Part shown: one piece after another, positions 24,880-36,706 of the stretch
Layout: every line of letters starts with the position of its first letter
Numbering within the stretch: the stretch's first letter is position 1
DNA from: Brachynemurus nebulosus
Taxonomy: Eukaryota > Arthropoda > Insecta > Neuroptera > Myrmeleontidae
Assembly: GCA_035578155.1 (NCBI GenBank)
Contig: JAPWDM010000005.1
Span: 24,116,877 to 24,180,876, forward strand
Length of the DNA stretch: 64,000 bases
Direction: 5' to 3'
Position numbers and translations under genes: made by a program
The notes under the pieces: model-generated
What the model was told of the DNA's origin: nothing
Seen by the model: the letters and a program-made list of their open reading frames with translations, nothing else
Database searches by the model: none

Positions 24880-25910
24880 AAGGAATTTCGTTATTTTTAT
24901 AGCAGAAATGAAACGCTTAGACCCAAATTAATCAAATTCAATCAATCAGCTGAATTAAAATCACTTCCATGAAGTTAATTTTTTAAAATTTGAACATGTC
25001 ATTAAGCTTACTAAAATTTTTCAGTGTTTTAGAAATCGTAAATGAAATGATAGAATGATGAAATTGAAAGCGACTTATAGATTTTTGAAGTCATTCTTTG
25101 CTTTTTTACCAAAATTAGCCATATAAGATCGCAAGAAAAAACTTCTGTCGGATTAGTCAATTTTCTAAAGGGGTTTCCTCATTTTAACAGCAAAAGTAGG
25201 AATTTGACACACAGATAACCGTAATTCAATCAGCCACTCTAATTCAGATTACACTCATGAAGCTTGATTTGAGAAAAAATAAACTTTTCAACTTGATGAC
25301 GTCATTAAGTTTACTAATATTTTTCAATACTTTAAATATCGTAAATAAATTGATAGAATGATGAAACTGAAAATGAATTTTAGGCTTTTAAAATCGTTCT
25401 TTTCATCTTTATCAAAATTAGACATCTAGAACATATGTGCAATATCATGGACATATTTCAAGTGAACATATAAATATTGGTGTGTATAAATACGAACAAA
25501 AGTTCGTTATACATTAATAATGTTTCACATGCACTCGATAATATTTGAAATTAAAGAAAAAACATTTGAAATTAAAAAAACCTAGAACTATAAGAAAAAA
25601 AAGACTTCTCGAATCAATCAAACTTTTAAGAGGAAATTCGTCATTTTGACAACAAGTCCACATCCAAATTACTGTGGTTCAACCAATCATTTCAATTCAG
25701 GCTACTTCCATAGAGATTAACTTGAGAAAAATATATTTTTTACTTTGATAACGTCATCAAGTTTACAAAAATTTTTCATTGCCTTAAAAATCGTAAATCA
25801 AATGATAGAATGATGAAACTGAAAGTGAATTATAAATTTTCGAAGTCGTTCTTTTCTTTTTTATCAAAACTGGACACGTAGAGTTGAAGTCGGAGTTTCT
25901 ATAAGGAGAA
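24880..25910. repeat. Three degenerate copies of the CATTCTGTCAT-family repeat
   Basis: The marker GATAGAATGATGAAA occurs at about 25050, 25352 and 25807. In each copy it follows an ATTCAATCA...CTTCCAT segment and a GTCATTAAG-TTACTAA-TTTTTCA segment, and leads into a GTCATTCTTT-like poly-pyrimidine stretch. The spacing of about 302 and then 455 bp shows one insertion of about 150 bp between copies 2 and 3. The copies are diverged. The same family, reversed, occurs at 2.48 and 3.56 kb. Confidence 0.65.
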
Positions 25911-27280
25911 CGTTCTTCTGATGTAGCAAAATCGATTAAAAGCACTGCCATAATTTTAAACTTGAGTAAATTTTGAACCTCCTTTAAACTTTTTAAACTA
26001 TTACTGTACTATCATTTTTTTCGTTATCTAGCAACGATGGTTTTTTGAGTTTCTGTAACAGATTGTTGGAAATTTTATAAATCGGAGGACTGAGCAAATA
26101 TATTTTTTCTGTACAATTTTCACTATGTGTGTACGTTTTCCGATGTGGAGAAAATGGTGCACAGTTCGTTTCAATGTGAAATGACTCTAAAATACAGAGT
26201 GCTGATGCAGAGTACCTACGTATTTCGAGTCGTCAGTAGAGTCGATAACTTGAGACATAAACATAATATTTGAGGGTTATGTGTTTAAAAAAGGGTGTGA
26301 ATACAGTTGTTTTTTTTAAATATATATATATTTATATAATAATACAATAAAACCTACTAAAGAACTATTAACCAACGTAACTATGTTTTCCCCTCTAGCT
26401 GTATCACAGCTATTTAGAAAAATAGTAATATTTGTCGGGAAAATATATTTTCATTTTTGAGAGCATCAGAAATAAAAAGAGTGGATCCAAATTATTCTAA
26501 TCCTTTGACCAGTATTGAAAATTTGGTCGCGATAACATGTTTTAATGATATACTGACCTAACTTTTAGTACGTCATGTTGAATCCGTACAGTCGAACTTT
26601 TGTGTACATTTAGTAACAAATCTGGATTCTTGGAAATTTCTTTGTATCGTGAATAGCGATTTTGTAAGTTGTATATGACTATTTTACTTTTTGAATCTTT
26701 TGTCATGCTCAATTTAACGTAACGTTGCCTGATGTTGCCAGATTAATTTGTTTTTCAATAACATTTTTCCTAATCATTTATCTGCTTACTATGCAAAATT
26801 GTAGTTTTTTAACATAATTTTTCACTGAAATATAACGAAAATACTCTATGTCTCATAAAAATACATGTATTTTGTTATATATTTTAATGCATTTTTCTCC
26901 ACGATGGGTTTCCCTAATCAATATGAATCTGCATTGGAATTTTTTTATTCTAAAATCTATCTCACTTTATTGTTTCAACCGTTTTTCATCCTTTTGATCC
27001 TAGCGATTCAAAGTCCGAAAGAGTTAAACGTGAATTTACACTTACTATTAAAATCAAAAATAGTTGAATCGGTTTCTGGTTTATGTACCAATAGGGGTAC
27101 ACATACCCTACTTTGAGAAATCTTGATTTATACTATTAGCCTTAAGGCGTTACATCGCTCTGAAATATTGGAATAGAAGGTTTTATCCCAGAATTCTTTT
27201 CTCCGTAACGAATAACGCAATATATATAAAACTTTTAGAGTATATTATACATGATTTGGGGCACACAAAATTTTTTTTCC
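25911..27280. other. Non-coding stretch, one solo transposon end
   Basis: Around 27141-27160 the word TTAAGGCGTTACATCGCT resembles the right terminus of the TTAA-flanked element at 30428-32219, so a fragment of that family may lie here. An 83-codon ORF at 26865-27116 has no recognisable domain. Confidence 0.35.
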
Positions 27281-27284
27281 TTAA

Positions 27285-28213
27285 TCCTAGAATCATACGT
27301 TGGTCTACGAGAAACGTTAATCATACATCGACGTCGTTTTGACGGATGGAATTTTTATGGAGAGTTTTAGAGTTTATTTGCAAAAAACATTTTTTTACAT
27401 AACAATACTACAAAAGCGAACAAAATATTTAAAAAATTGGATTTGGAAAAATTTCTTAATGTAAATATTTATTAATTTTTTTAATCTTTTTATCAAAGCA
27501 TATTTTCATTATAAAAATTAAAATATAGATAAATACATCAATTGTATCATAAAACATGTGTTTCAAATAATTAATTTATGAACTATTATGAGTCAGTGGA
27601 CATGTTTACAGTGTATGTGTTTACAGAATGTGAAATTTCTCAGACATAAATATTCCTATAGATATGTAGTTCTTTCCCCATTAGGCACATTTGTAAATTT
27701 TCTAAAATTTGTTAGTAATTTTTCGAATAAGATCTCAAAAAATAATAAAAATTAAAATATTTTCCACAAAATAAATTGTTAATCTTTTATTAAGTCACTT
27801 GAAACGCATTCTTTAGTTTTCGATTCAATATATTAAAACTTCAGTATTATGTCATCTCTATAAGTCAAACAGCTGTAATCATCTTTCACATTATCATAAT
27901 CATTGAATAAATTAATTATAACATGCATATCTTTAATAAATTTTAGAAAAATTAGGAAAACTTTTATATGTGAAGTACAAAATCTTTAAAAAAAAACATC
28001 GCATAATCATACATCGACGTCCTTTTAACGGACACTATTTCAATACAAACAAAACGACAATTACTATAAACAAAATAAATACGTCTTATGTGTTATAACA
28101 ACAAATAAATTAGATAACAGAAATCTCACAGCAAGCAGGTACCGACAAGTTGTAGTATTGGAGCAGGTAGAGAAGTTCGTTCGTTGTTTTGACGTGTACG
28201 TATGATTCTAGGG
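27285..28213. mobile_element. piggyBac-like MITE
   Basis: The right end is ACGTATGATTCTAGGG followed by TTAA (28214-28217). The left end is TTAA (27281-27284) followed by TCCTAGAATCATACGT, the inverted counterpart with one changed base. The CCCTAGAA start next to TTAA closely fits piggyBac-type termini. A 25-bp-class direct repeat ATCATACATCGACGTC lies inside the left end (27319) and again near 28007. There is no transposase ORF, so it is non-autonomous or an internally deleted copy (929 bp). Confidence 0.85.
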
Positions 28214-28217
28214 TTAA

Positions 28218-29232
28218 TTTATAAAACAAAATGACGACGCGATCGCAGGACCAACATAGAAGCTTTTTTCGAAGAAGTTCATGGTAGGCAGCATAAAAAT
28301 TTTAGCCAGAAAATAAAAACAAATTTTTTCATTAAAACTAAAAAGTAAAAAGTTTTAGTGAACTCTTTTCAGTTTTACTAAAACGGTTTAAAAATCAGTT
28401 TAAAAAAAAATCTTATATGTATATTACCTTAGATAATCTATCTAAGAAGCTGCCTGCCAAATTTCAAGACAATCGGAGGAAAATTGATAGAGTTATCTTG
28501 CCCACCGTTTTGGGAAACATAAATCCGAGAAAAATTCATCGTTTTGTGTGTTTATACTAATAATTTTTGAGTTACTTACGGAAATATAGCAAAACTAACG
28601 AAATAAGGTAATAGAATAAAGTAATGAGAAAAAATTATTGGCAAAGCTAAAAGATTCCAAAATGTTACGCGCAGTAGGGCGGTATTTAAATTTTTCTACA
28701 GTTATAACTCTTTTTGAATATCATTCTACACAGTGAAAAAATTTGTGTTCTGCGTAAAAAGAACTAGTGGTTAAATTTTTGTGTTAAACAAGTAACCCAA
28801 CCCTGTGTTAATGTAAGATTTAGTGTTTGTGTTAAATGAAAATATTAACAAAGATTTTGATTTAATATCATAAAAAAGTTAATCTGTTTTGAACAATCTG
28901 TTTTGAACAACAAAAAGTAACACAATATTTGTGTAAAATGGAAAGAATTTCTGTATAAGTACATTTATTTCTGTATTTCCAACACCAAAAAACTGGTTTT
29001 GCGCGCACTTACTGCTTTAGTTGAGAGCGGGGGTAGTGGTAACTTGTAGCATCGGTATAGCATCATTGCCAGTCATTGGACATTGTGCGCATTGTGCGTT
29101 CAACAGAATTACAGAAACATAACGATCTTCACAATTTTTGGGTATTGCTTCAATGTTATTTTGTTATATAATGTAATATATAATATTATAACTTTGCAGA
29201 AATATTAAATAAAAAAGTTTAAGTACTGAAAC
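28218..29232. other. Non-coding stretch, possible repeat end
   Basis: Around 28728-28860 GTG(T)TAA words recur (ACACAGTGAAAAAATTTGTG and several TTGTGTTAA), suggesting an old repeat, but no matching opposite end was found. No gene. Confidence 0.3.
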
Positions 29233-29719
29233 AGTATATTGTGCAATAAGTGCAGGAAATTGTCGATTGCCACGAAAACGAAGTTGAGCGCACGAACGTA
29301 GTGAGTGCGCTCATTCGTTTGAGTGGGGCAATTGACAATCCCGCACGGGTTGCACATACTATTTTTTATTAGGAATTTCACATACTTTTTTCTATTATTA
29401 TCACTATTTTTGACATTTTTATTTCTAAAATAATATTCTTAAGTGTTGGTCTTTTTTTTCTGAATTAATTATCGTTTAAATTACTTTGTTGGTGGTTTCT
29501 ATAGAAATAATTACGAAATATTTATTAAATGAAAAATTAAGAGGCGGCTTTGCGTGTTTTGATTAAATTTTGCGTGTTTTATGGTCAATTTGCGTGTGGA
29601 AAGTTACTTTCCACACGCAAAAAAGTATGCGGGAAAAGTACAGTGGGCAAACAGCTATTTTGCGTACAGAAATGTGTGCGCCAAGTTAGTACTTCTCCCG
29701 CATGAGTAATAAAAAATTA
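29233..29719 (+). repeat. Multi-hairpin repeat, most complete copy (copy B)
   Basis: Three successive stem-loops are visible. The first (29233-29375) pairs GTGCAATAAGTGC...GATTGCC with GGGGCAATTGACAATCCC...GTTGCACATACT and encloses a smaller palindrome, GAGCGCAC...GTGCGCTC. The second (about 29590-29621) is a near-perfect palindrome of TTGCGTGTGGAAAGT. The third (about 29625-29708) pairs GCGGGAAAAGTAC with GTACTTCTCCCGC. No ORF. No simple terminal inverted repeat or target duplication is evident. It includes a natural TTCTATTATTATC tract, the site at which a LINE is inserted in copy C. It could be a Helentron-like or other unusual non-autonomous element; this is inference. Confidence 0.8.
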
Positions 29720-30340
29720 TTTTTTACTATTAATACATCATTTAAGTCAATAAAAAAAAATTTTTCTCACCCTTTTTTGTGGTGTCACCCAGTATTTTTC
29801 CGATTATTTACATATTCCTCCATCCTTCGGGCTTCGTCTCCACATAATAGTCATGTCGTCTGTACCTAATAATAAACGGTAAACTAACAAACAGTCTACA
29901 GTGTATTAGGTATGCATAGAAAACCTAACATATATACATATACATGAGACTGTATTAATAGTAGTGTAACTAGAGCTATAGTTGTTATATGTGATATACT
30001 CTCAGTCATTGTTAGTGGAAAACGGAATTGCTTGAGGTGCTTTTGTGTACGGAGGAAGCTTTTCATTTCCTGCACAAGCAAATGTTGTTAATGATATTTC
30101 TCTTGAATACAATCGACCGTTTCGCACAATGTATGTCTGTTGCCGCCCGCATTCCTTCGCATGTAAATAATATTATTAAAATTAGTGATATTGATAGAAT
30201 TTTCCTATATTACCTATTACAAATAGGTTCCCATCCATTTGAGGATGCGAGGCACCGAATAATATATTTGGGTTGCTATAAATTACAAGCTATTACAAAT
30301 TTATTCATATTTGTGTAAAATAGTTATTATTAAACCCGTT
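29720..30340. other. Non-coding stretch
   Basis: Two opposing ORFs of 61 and 96 codons at 29896-30318 overlap. Neither shows a domain or biased codon use, and neither is called. Confidence 0.3.
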
Positions 30341-30423
30341 TAACGAAGATGAGTTGGTATTAGAATTTTCACGAAAACAATAGATGAATTTTTCGGGGGA
30401 ATATTAGAAAATTCATTCAAATG
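30341..30423 (+). repeat. Direct repeat flanking a TTAA element, left copy
   Basis: TAACGAAGATGA ... GATGAATTTTTCGGGGG ... ATTAGAAAATTCATTCA. The same block, about 20 bp shorter, lies immediately right of the element at 32221-32283. Confidence 0.75.
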
Positions 30424-30816
30424 TTAAGGGGTTATACTACTCAGACATACTGAAAAATCAATTTTACGAATTATTTTTCGCACACAACTAATAAAGTATT
30501 CATAGTTGAATTTTTCACTAGCTTTTCCACAATTCCAGATAAATATTGGTATAGTTCTTTTAAGAAGTCAGTTGCAGATGCAAACCTTCCAAATTTCAGT
30601 TCCTTTCCCAACACTTTTCTTTTAAACTACTAACATAATAAATGTGTTCTCTAAAGTATTCTAAAAAGATTTTATATAAGTAAACTACACTTACAAATTA
30701 TGATGTGGGTGAGCTCTGTTATAGACGTAACCTCTTAAGAACGGACGTTAAAGCCCGTCATTATAATTATTATAAGCAGAGTTTTTAGAGGGCTGGTAAA
30801 CTTTTTTCATAATCTA

Positions 30817-31604
30817 CACGGAGAGAAAATTCATAGAAAAATTACTGTGCTTAGCACTACAATCGACGTGTAAAAGGCGAACATATTTAATTTTGTACGG
30901 TAAAAATATAAAAATTATAATTAATCATAGAAAATTTAAAGGATAGAATATTCTTTCCGTAATATTAGCTCCGTAAAATTTGTAAAACAGTACAGTAAAA
31001 AGTTCCATTCCCGTTCCATTACCATGCCGTCTTATAATTATTCAAATGCTATCTGCTAAAAGTAGAAAGAAAGAAAGAGAAAGAAGGTATCAACGCTGTT
31101 GAAATGTACCCCACTCATACATGCAAGTCATATAGCCAGGCTGGTGAGTGGTGTGACGACCAACGCGACCAACTTGGTCGGACCAAGCACCTTGATTCAT
31201 TAGACTGTCTTACAAGTAGCAAACAGTATTCATTACACTATCTTACAGGACGGACTGTCACCGTTTAATTCATCATTTTGTTACTTCACTATCTTCAGTA
31301 TTAGAATATATTGTTGCCAATCATTTTTGTATGCATCATATATTGTTCCTCAATGCGTACAGTCCGTACAGCCCAACCAACATAAGGTTGCGGGTCAGAT
31401 GCGCAAATGAAAGAGTACGACAACAAGAATTAAACTATAACATACATGCATAAGAGTGTGATAGAAGCTGTACTAGCACATTAAATTTTACCATGCTAGC
31501 ACAACAATTTTTACTTTGGTCGTCGATCGCGCACGCATTATAAGAGAGCATGGTAATTTTTCTGAAATTTTCTCTACAAAAATTCTATGATTTTTCTTTC
31601 CGTG
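30817..31604 (+). mobile_element. CACGG-TIR DNA transposon, copy 3
   Basis: Ends CACGGAGAGAAAATTCA and TTTTTCTTTCCGTG with TA on both sides (30815-30816, 31605-31606). Same orientation and layout as copy 2. It contains an AGAAAGAAAGAGAAAGAAGG purine tract. Confidence 0.85.
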
Positions 31605-31631
31605 TACATTAGCTTTTTTGGAGTGTCAGAA

Positions 31632-31915
31632 AAACTAATTTTTGTTAATAGAATTGTTAAGTTGAAACACTATTATTTTATTCCCACAACTCAACCGTAG
31701 TGATCTGGAGTTCGAACCCCGGCCTTTCTGTGGGTTTTCAACCCTCAACCAACCAATTCAACCCTCAGAAAGCCAAAATACTCCCAACGTAACAGTATGT
31801 TATGTATGACTCCTATACCTTCCCTCTTTCGCCACTCACTCGAAGTGATCTGATTCTATTAGTCTCGGAATTCGTCACGGTACATTTACATTCCAAATTC
31901 CATTTAGAACACCCT
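31632..31915 (+). repeat. SINE-like repeat with a B-box, copy 1
   Basis: GAGTTCGAACCCCGG at 31708-31722 matches a pol III B-box, preceded by CAACTCAACCGTAGTGATCTG, which resembles an A-box arm but lies unusually close to it. The body includes CCAACGTAACAGTATGTTA and CACTCACTCGAAGTGATCTG. An inverted second copy lies at 36707-36998. Homology extends upstream of the tRNA-like part into a TTGAAACACTATTATTTTAT segment. A tRNA-derived SINE with a compressed head is likely but not certain. Confidence 0.6.
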
Positions 31916-32220
31916 TTTAAAAAATATTGATTTTTGCAAACTTGACTTTAATTTAATTTTTTTTTCTTTCTTTTTAGGTAAAAAATTGGTTTTAAATAGA
32001 TAAAAAAAAATGTATCTAACGATAAGAAGTTGTAGTTAAAATTTGAGGTCAATCAGATAAAAATTGTTCACCAGTATAGAAAATGTGGTTTTGGGAAAAA
32101 ACTTTGTAAAACATTTGCATTTTTCGTTTTGCTATTCGAGAACTTTATAGCATTCTTTTCAAACCTTAATTTGGCTTGTTAGCTTCCTTCCTTAGCGATT
32201 TCATGAGTAGTGTAACGCCT

Positions 32221-32283
32221 TAACGAAGATGAAAACATTGTATGAATTTTTCGGGGAAATATTAGAAAATTCATTCATATGTG
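32221..32283 (+). repeat. Direct repeat flanking a TTAA element, right copy
   Basis: Matches 30341-30423 through TAACGAAGATGA, GAATTTTTCGGGG and ATTAGAAAATTCATTCA, with an internal deletion. Confidence 0.75.
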
Positions 32284-34343
32284 AAAAACAATAGTCCAAA
32301 ATAAATTGAAATAGTCACCGCGTAGCAGGGTTTTCAATTCAAATTTTGATTAAATTTTACTCCGGTCCCGGCTTGGGCACCTACACTTTTTTTGCCCGAT
32401 AAACATTTATTCTCATAAATTTGAATAATATTTTAATAATATGGTGTATTCTCGCTGCAAAATATATTGTGTAATAACTTCTTCACCAGAGAGATGTCGC
32501 CGTCACCGGGATTTAAAACCGTAAAATTACAGTTTCAATTATATTCAAATGTCGTCTTGACTCCGTGGAAAATTCTGTCATATAAAAAGTAATAAAATTT
32601 TCTTATGGAAAATCCTCGGGCGGAGTATATGGCTATTACAAATGTTATTATTATTGTTTTTTTGCGACGCAAGATAAAGTAGTGAGTGTCTTTTTTCCTA
32701 CGGAATATAGTGGTAATATTTTAATAATATTAAAGTTACTAGAAAGCGGGTTATAACAATTTTAATGGAAAGTATTTACGAAGTCTTGGATATTCTTTAC
32801 AAGATAGTTTTGTTAGAGTTTTCTATAACAGCAGTTGAAATCGTCATTGGAATTTCTATGGTAGGTACTCTTTAAAGAACAGCACCAGGTGTTTTTCGAG
32901 AAATAAAATATTCAAATTTTTTAAATTATATTTTTAACGTTATGTGTGAGCCTTGAGGCCGCCTGCTGCCAGCGTCTTCACAAGAAATTTTGTCATATTT
33001 TCATTTCTTCCCGTTAAATATTTGCAAAATTTAATTTCAATGCCCCATAATTTTTAAACAAGCAACGACTGAATGCCAAATCTTACAAGTTGACATTTTT
33101 ATGAGAAAAAAAGAAAAAACATTTTCATTTGGTATAATACGGGGGAATTTTCCTTGGATGACAATTGGAAAATTATTACTTTAATATTCTTATATTTTTG
33201 TTTATTTCTTGAATAATTCTTTATGACTTTAAAGTACAGTGCGCTCTCAAATTTTCGGTGTTGTTTAAATCAATTTTAAACTCGTTATAGTGTAAAATTA
33301 GTAAAATTAAAAAATCAAGAATAAAACTTAATTACGCGTTGATATCAATTTTAAAGAAAAGAAAATGTAATTTTTACAAATTTTCCCCATTCTTCGATCA
33401 TTTTATCTTCCCCCGTGCCCGATGTACTTAGAGAAAAATAAATATGGAAAGGAAGATGCCATTAAATTTTTAAATGGAGAAAATTTTCTTTCGTTTTCTC
33501 ATTCGTCCTTTTATGTAATGACATCCAATTATCAATTGAAGAATAAAGACCAAATATATACCAAACAGGATGAGGAGCGAATTGAAGAGCAGGGAGCAGG
33601 GACGAAAAGTGGTGGTGAAATGAAAAAGAAATTACGATTCGTTTTTCTAAATGATGTCAGTATAGTTGAAATTGTTTAAAGAAGAAATTTCGAAGTTTAA
33701 ACTTCTAGAAAATGTTAACGTTATACAGCATTTATTCTACTAGGAATATCCAAAGTTTTACTTTAAGTACCTACTTATTTAGGGGAGGTGATAAAGTACC
33801 CGTAAAAACCCGTAGTGCGGACGGGCCTCAGGCATAATGGGGCCCAAAACAGAAAAAAAATGATTAACTATTCTTCAAATTAAATTTTGACTTATGAAAC
33901 AATTGTGAGATTTAAATCCTTTATCTTCGTCCATAAAACTTTTGAGAAAAGCCACAGGAATAGTGTTATTACTTTATTACGAAAGCTTTTTTACAGAGGT
34001 AGTATTTTATAATTCTTTCTTCATCATTCTATTTAATAAAGAAGTATGCCTACCTTTTGTGTGTTTTTTAGTACGTTACTTTGATCTAATCTCAAGAACT
34101 ACCCAACCGATTTAAAAATTCTTTTATTGGCGAATAGGTGACCTGGTGGACTAATTTGGACTATATTTTAAAGGTTAAAATTGTCCTACGAGATCCTAGA
34201 GGCTTAAAAACATCCTATTGAGATCTCGGAGGAAACTAACGTTACTACGTTAAAATTATCTCCCAAGATCCTAAGGCTCCAAAAGAAGTTATATAAATCA
34301 CTAAAATGAAAGCAAATGAAAAAATTAATTAAAAAAATCAAAA
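32284..34343. other. Non-coding stretch
   Basis: An 85-codon plus-strand ORF (33422-33679) is Lys/Glu-rich with no domain I recognise. GACGGGCCTCAGGC...GGGGCCC near 33822-33845 is a fragment related to the GC-rich repeat at 14.1 kb. Otherwise AT-rich. Confidence 0.35.
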
Positions 34344-34563
34344 AACCCGACTGCATTTAAAGTAAACTAAAACGGTGGAAACAAGATGAAATAGAGAAAA
34401 AGAAGAATGAATAAAAAGTAAAGCAGTCGGAGACATGAAACTTTTCTGTTTAACTTGGTACAACAGGTATGCCTCCGACTGCTTGACTTTTTATTCATAC
34501 TTCTTTTTCTCTATTTCATCTTGTTTCCACCGTTTTAGTTTACTTTAAACGCAGTCGGGTTTT
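34344..34563. repeat. Long hairpin repeat (about 88-bp arms)
   Basis: Arms 34344-34431 and 34474-34563 are near-perfect reverse complements; outer ends read AACCCGACTGCATTTAAAG and CTTTAAACGCAGTCGGGTT, inner ends AGCAGTCGGA / TCCGACTGCT. The loop holds TTCTGTTTAACTTGGTACA. A shorter, deleted relative with the same loop lies at 37651-37822. No protein is encoded. The transcript would fold into an extended stem. Confidence 0.85.
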
Positions 34564-34714
34564 TTTAATTAACTTTTTTATTTAGGTTTTTTTAACGTTG
34601 TTTAATAAATTTGTAAATTTAGAAGAAAAAATATATAGGTTCGCATATAAGAGATTACAGCGGTTGACAGCCTAAATTACCACGAATTTAATATTAATTT
34701 TTTTTTATACTAGC

Positions 34715-35800
34715 TCTAATATAATAGGTTTTGTCTACGACTTCATCCGCGTAGAGTCATTGGAAGTTGAGTAAATGATTTCGTACACTTACTATGTCGT
34801 CATCGACTCCACACGGATGATTTCATCAACAATAACTAGTTTCCATATAAATTTTCAACCATTGTCCTACCGCTTTAGGAGATGAAATTTTAAAAATCTG
34901 CGCTCGGTATTCGCTTACGTTACAAAAAAACCCCTGTGCAAAATTTCACGTTTCTAGACTCAATGGTTTTCTATACAAATTTTCATCCTCTATTTCATAT
35001 CCTAACGAAATAAAATTCCAAAAATCCCTTCTTATAGCTCACCTACGCTACATAAGGAAATCCTGTGTCAAATTTCACGTTTCTGAGCCCAGTAGATTTT
35101 TTAAATAAATTTTGACCGCCTATTTTACCTCCTTAGTGGAAGAATTTGCAAAACTCCTTCTTGGTGCTCGCCTACATTATATAAAGAACCCCTTTATAGA
35201 ATCTCACGTTTCTAAACTCAACGGTTTTCTATATAAATTTTCATCCCCTATTTTAACCCCTTAGGAAATGAAATTCTAAAAATCCACTCTTGGTGCTTGC
35301 TTGCGTTACTAAAGGAACCTTTGTACAAAATTGTACGTTTCTAAACCCAGCGGTTTTCTATATAAATTTTCATCCCCGATTTTACACCCTTAATGGATAA
35401 ATTTTTACAAAAATTCTCCCTCTTAATACTCATCTACATTATTAAAGGACCCCAGTGGCTCTATGCAAAATTTTACCTTTCGTAAATTTTTATCCCCAAC
35501 TTTATACCCTTAGGGGATGAATTTCCAAAAATATATTCTTAGTACTCCCCTACGTTACATAAAGAACTCGTCTACAAAATTTCACGTTTCTAGACCCAAT
35601 GGTTTACTTTGTAAATTTTACATCCCCTATTTGGGGATGAATTTTGAAATTTCATGTAGCCGATAGCAATCCCCAGATTAAGACAAATCTAGCGACACCT
35701 TCTTTACCGAAATCCGTCAAGCCGTTTAGGCTGCAGACTGCGCCAAAGAAACAGTCATAATTAGAGGATACATACATACTTTCAAAAAACATTACCCTCC
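34715..35800. repeat. Degenerate tandem array of about 130-bp units in an interspersed repeat
   Basis: At least five diverged units from about 34850 to 35640 share TTTCACGTTTCTAGACCCA, a GGTTTTCTATAAA-like word, TTTTCATCCCC-TATTTTA, CCCTTAGG-GATGAA and a CTCGCCTACGTTAC word. The block begins with TATACTAGCT...CGACTTCATCCGCGTAG and ends with a TCCGTCAAGCCGTTTAGGC-type tail. Such headed and tailed segments are common in arthropod interspersed repeats (recognised from general knowledge). No ORF. Confidence 0.65.
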
Positions 35801-36706
35801 TTCTGATGCAGTCGAGTAAATAGACATCTAAGCGAAGCCAGCGCAGGTCACTAGTACTCAAATATTTAAAATAAAAAATATTCTAAATTTAACAATTTTG
35901 ACAGGGACGTATTCCGTATCTAATACGTATATTTGTTTTACTACCTTTATTAAACTAATCATCGATAGATATTGTTTTCGTGTGTAATCAGGTACGCGTC
36001 GACACCTCCCTCCTCTCTGTGGTGACTCTATCCTTCTTCTGACGCTTCCCGCATATCAAAAATATTTCCAGCTGTAGAAAAGGGTCACTATAACTCGAAG
36101 AAAATTTTTTAGTAAAATTTTACATTTTTTTCTATTTTTTAAATTCATCCCAATCTAATGAACGATCCCATCTATTAATATAATTATGGATAATTTCTGT
36201 GCTTGCAAGACTTGAAGGTACATTACTCAATTATCTTTTTTAAAAACTTCACCAAGACTCAATTTTATGTACGAATTTTCTTGTCGTATAATAATATAAT
36301 AAAAAAAGCACAAAAAAACTCGTGTTCAAATGAAGAAACTGCTTGGCAAAAAGAAAAAAAAGCGTCGAAGTATCTGGATACATTAACTATCTATTCTGTT
36401 ACATTAAAAACGGAGCAACTACACCCAGATATCATCAATCTCCATTCAATTTAAGGAAATCGAATATCTACTACTGGTAATATTGTTCCCCCTCCACCTC
36501 CTTCTCTTGTATTCCTGGATCGCGTTTCAAAAAATAGCAGACGATATGTTTGTTTGTTCGTCTGTATTATTCGGTTAAAGTTAGGGGATGCGAAAGCAAG
36601 AGGGAAGTGTTTGCAATGGAATACGCGAAATATTTACAGTATTTAAATTAGGATACCGTATGTTTCGGAACTGATTCCGGGGTTTGAGGATCAATTTTGG
36701 ATCAAA
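35801..36706. other. Non-coding stretch, nothing identified
   Basis: An 83-codon ORF at 36203-36454 lacks any recognisable feature. No repeats were identified. Confidence 0.3.

Larger units (their letters stand above)
30428..32219. mobile_element. TTAA-flanked element with nested insertions
   Basis: Inverted ends GGGGTTATACTACTCA and TGAGTAGTGTAACGCC, two mismatches, are each bordered by TTAA. The interior contains a complete CACGG element (30817-31604) and a SINE-like repeat (31632-31915), both presumably later insertions. No transposase is visible. Ends beginning TTAA-GGGG resemble those of the element at 20.8 kb in style but are not the same family. Confidence 0.65.
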
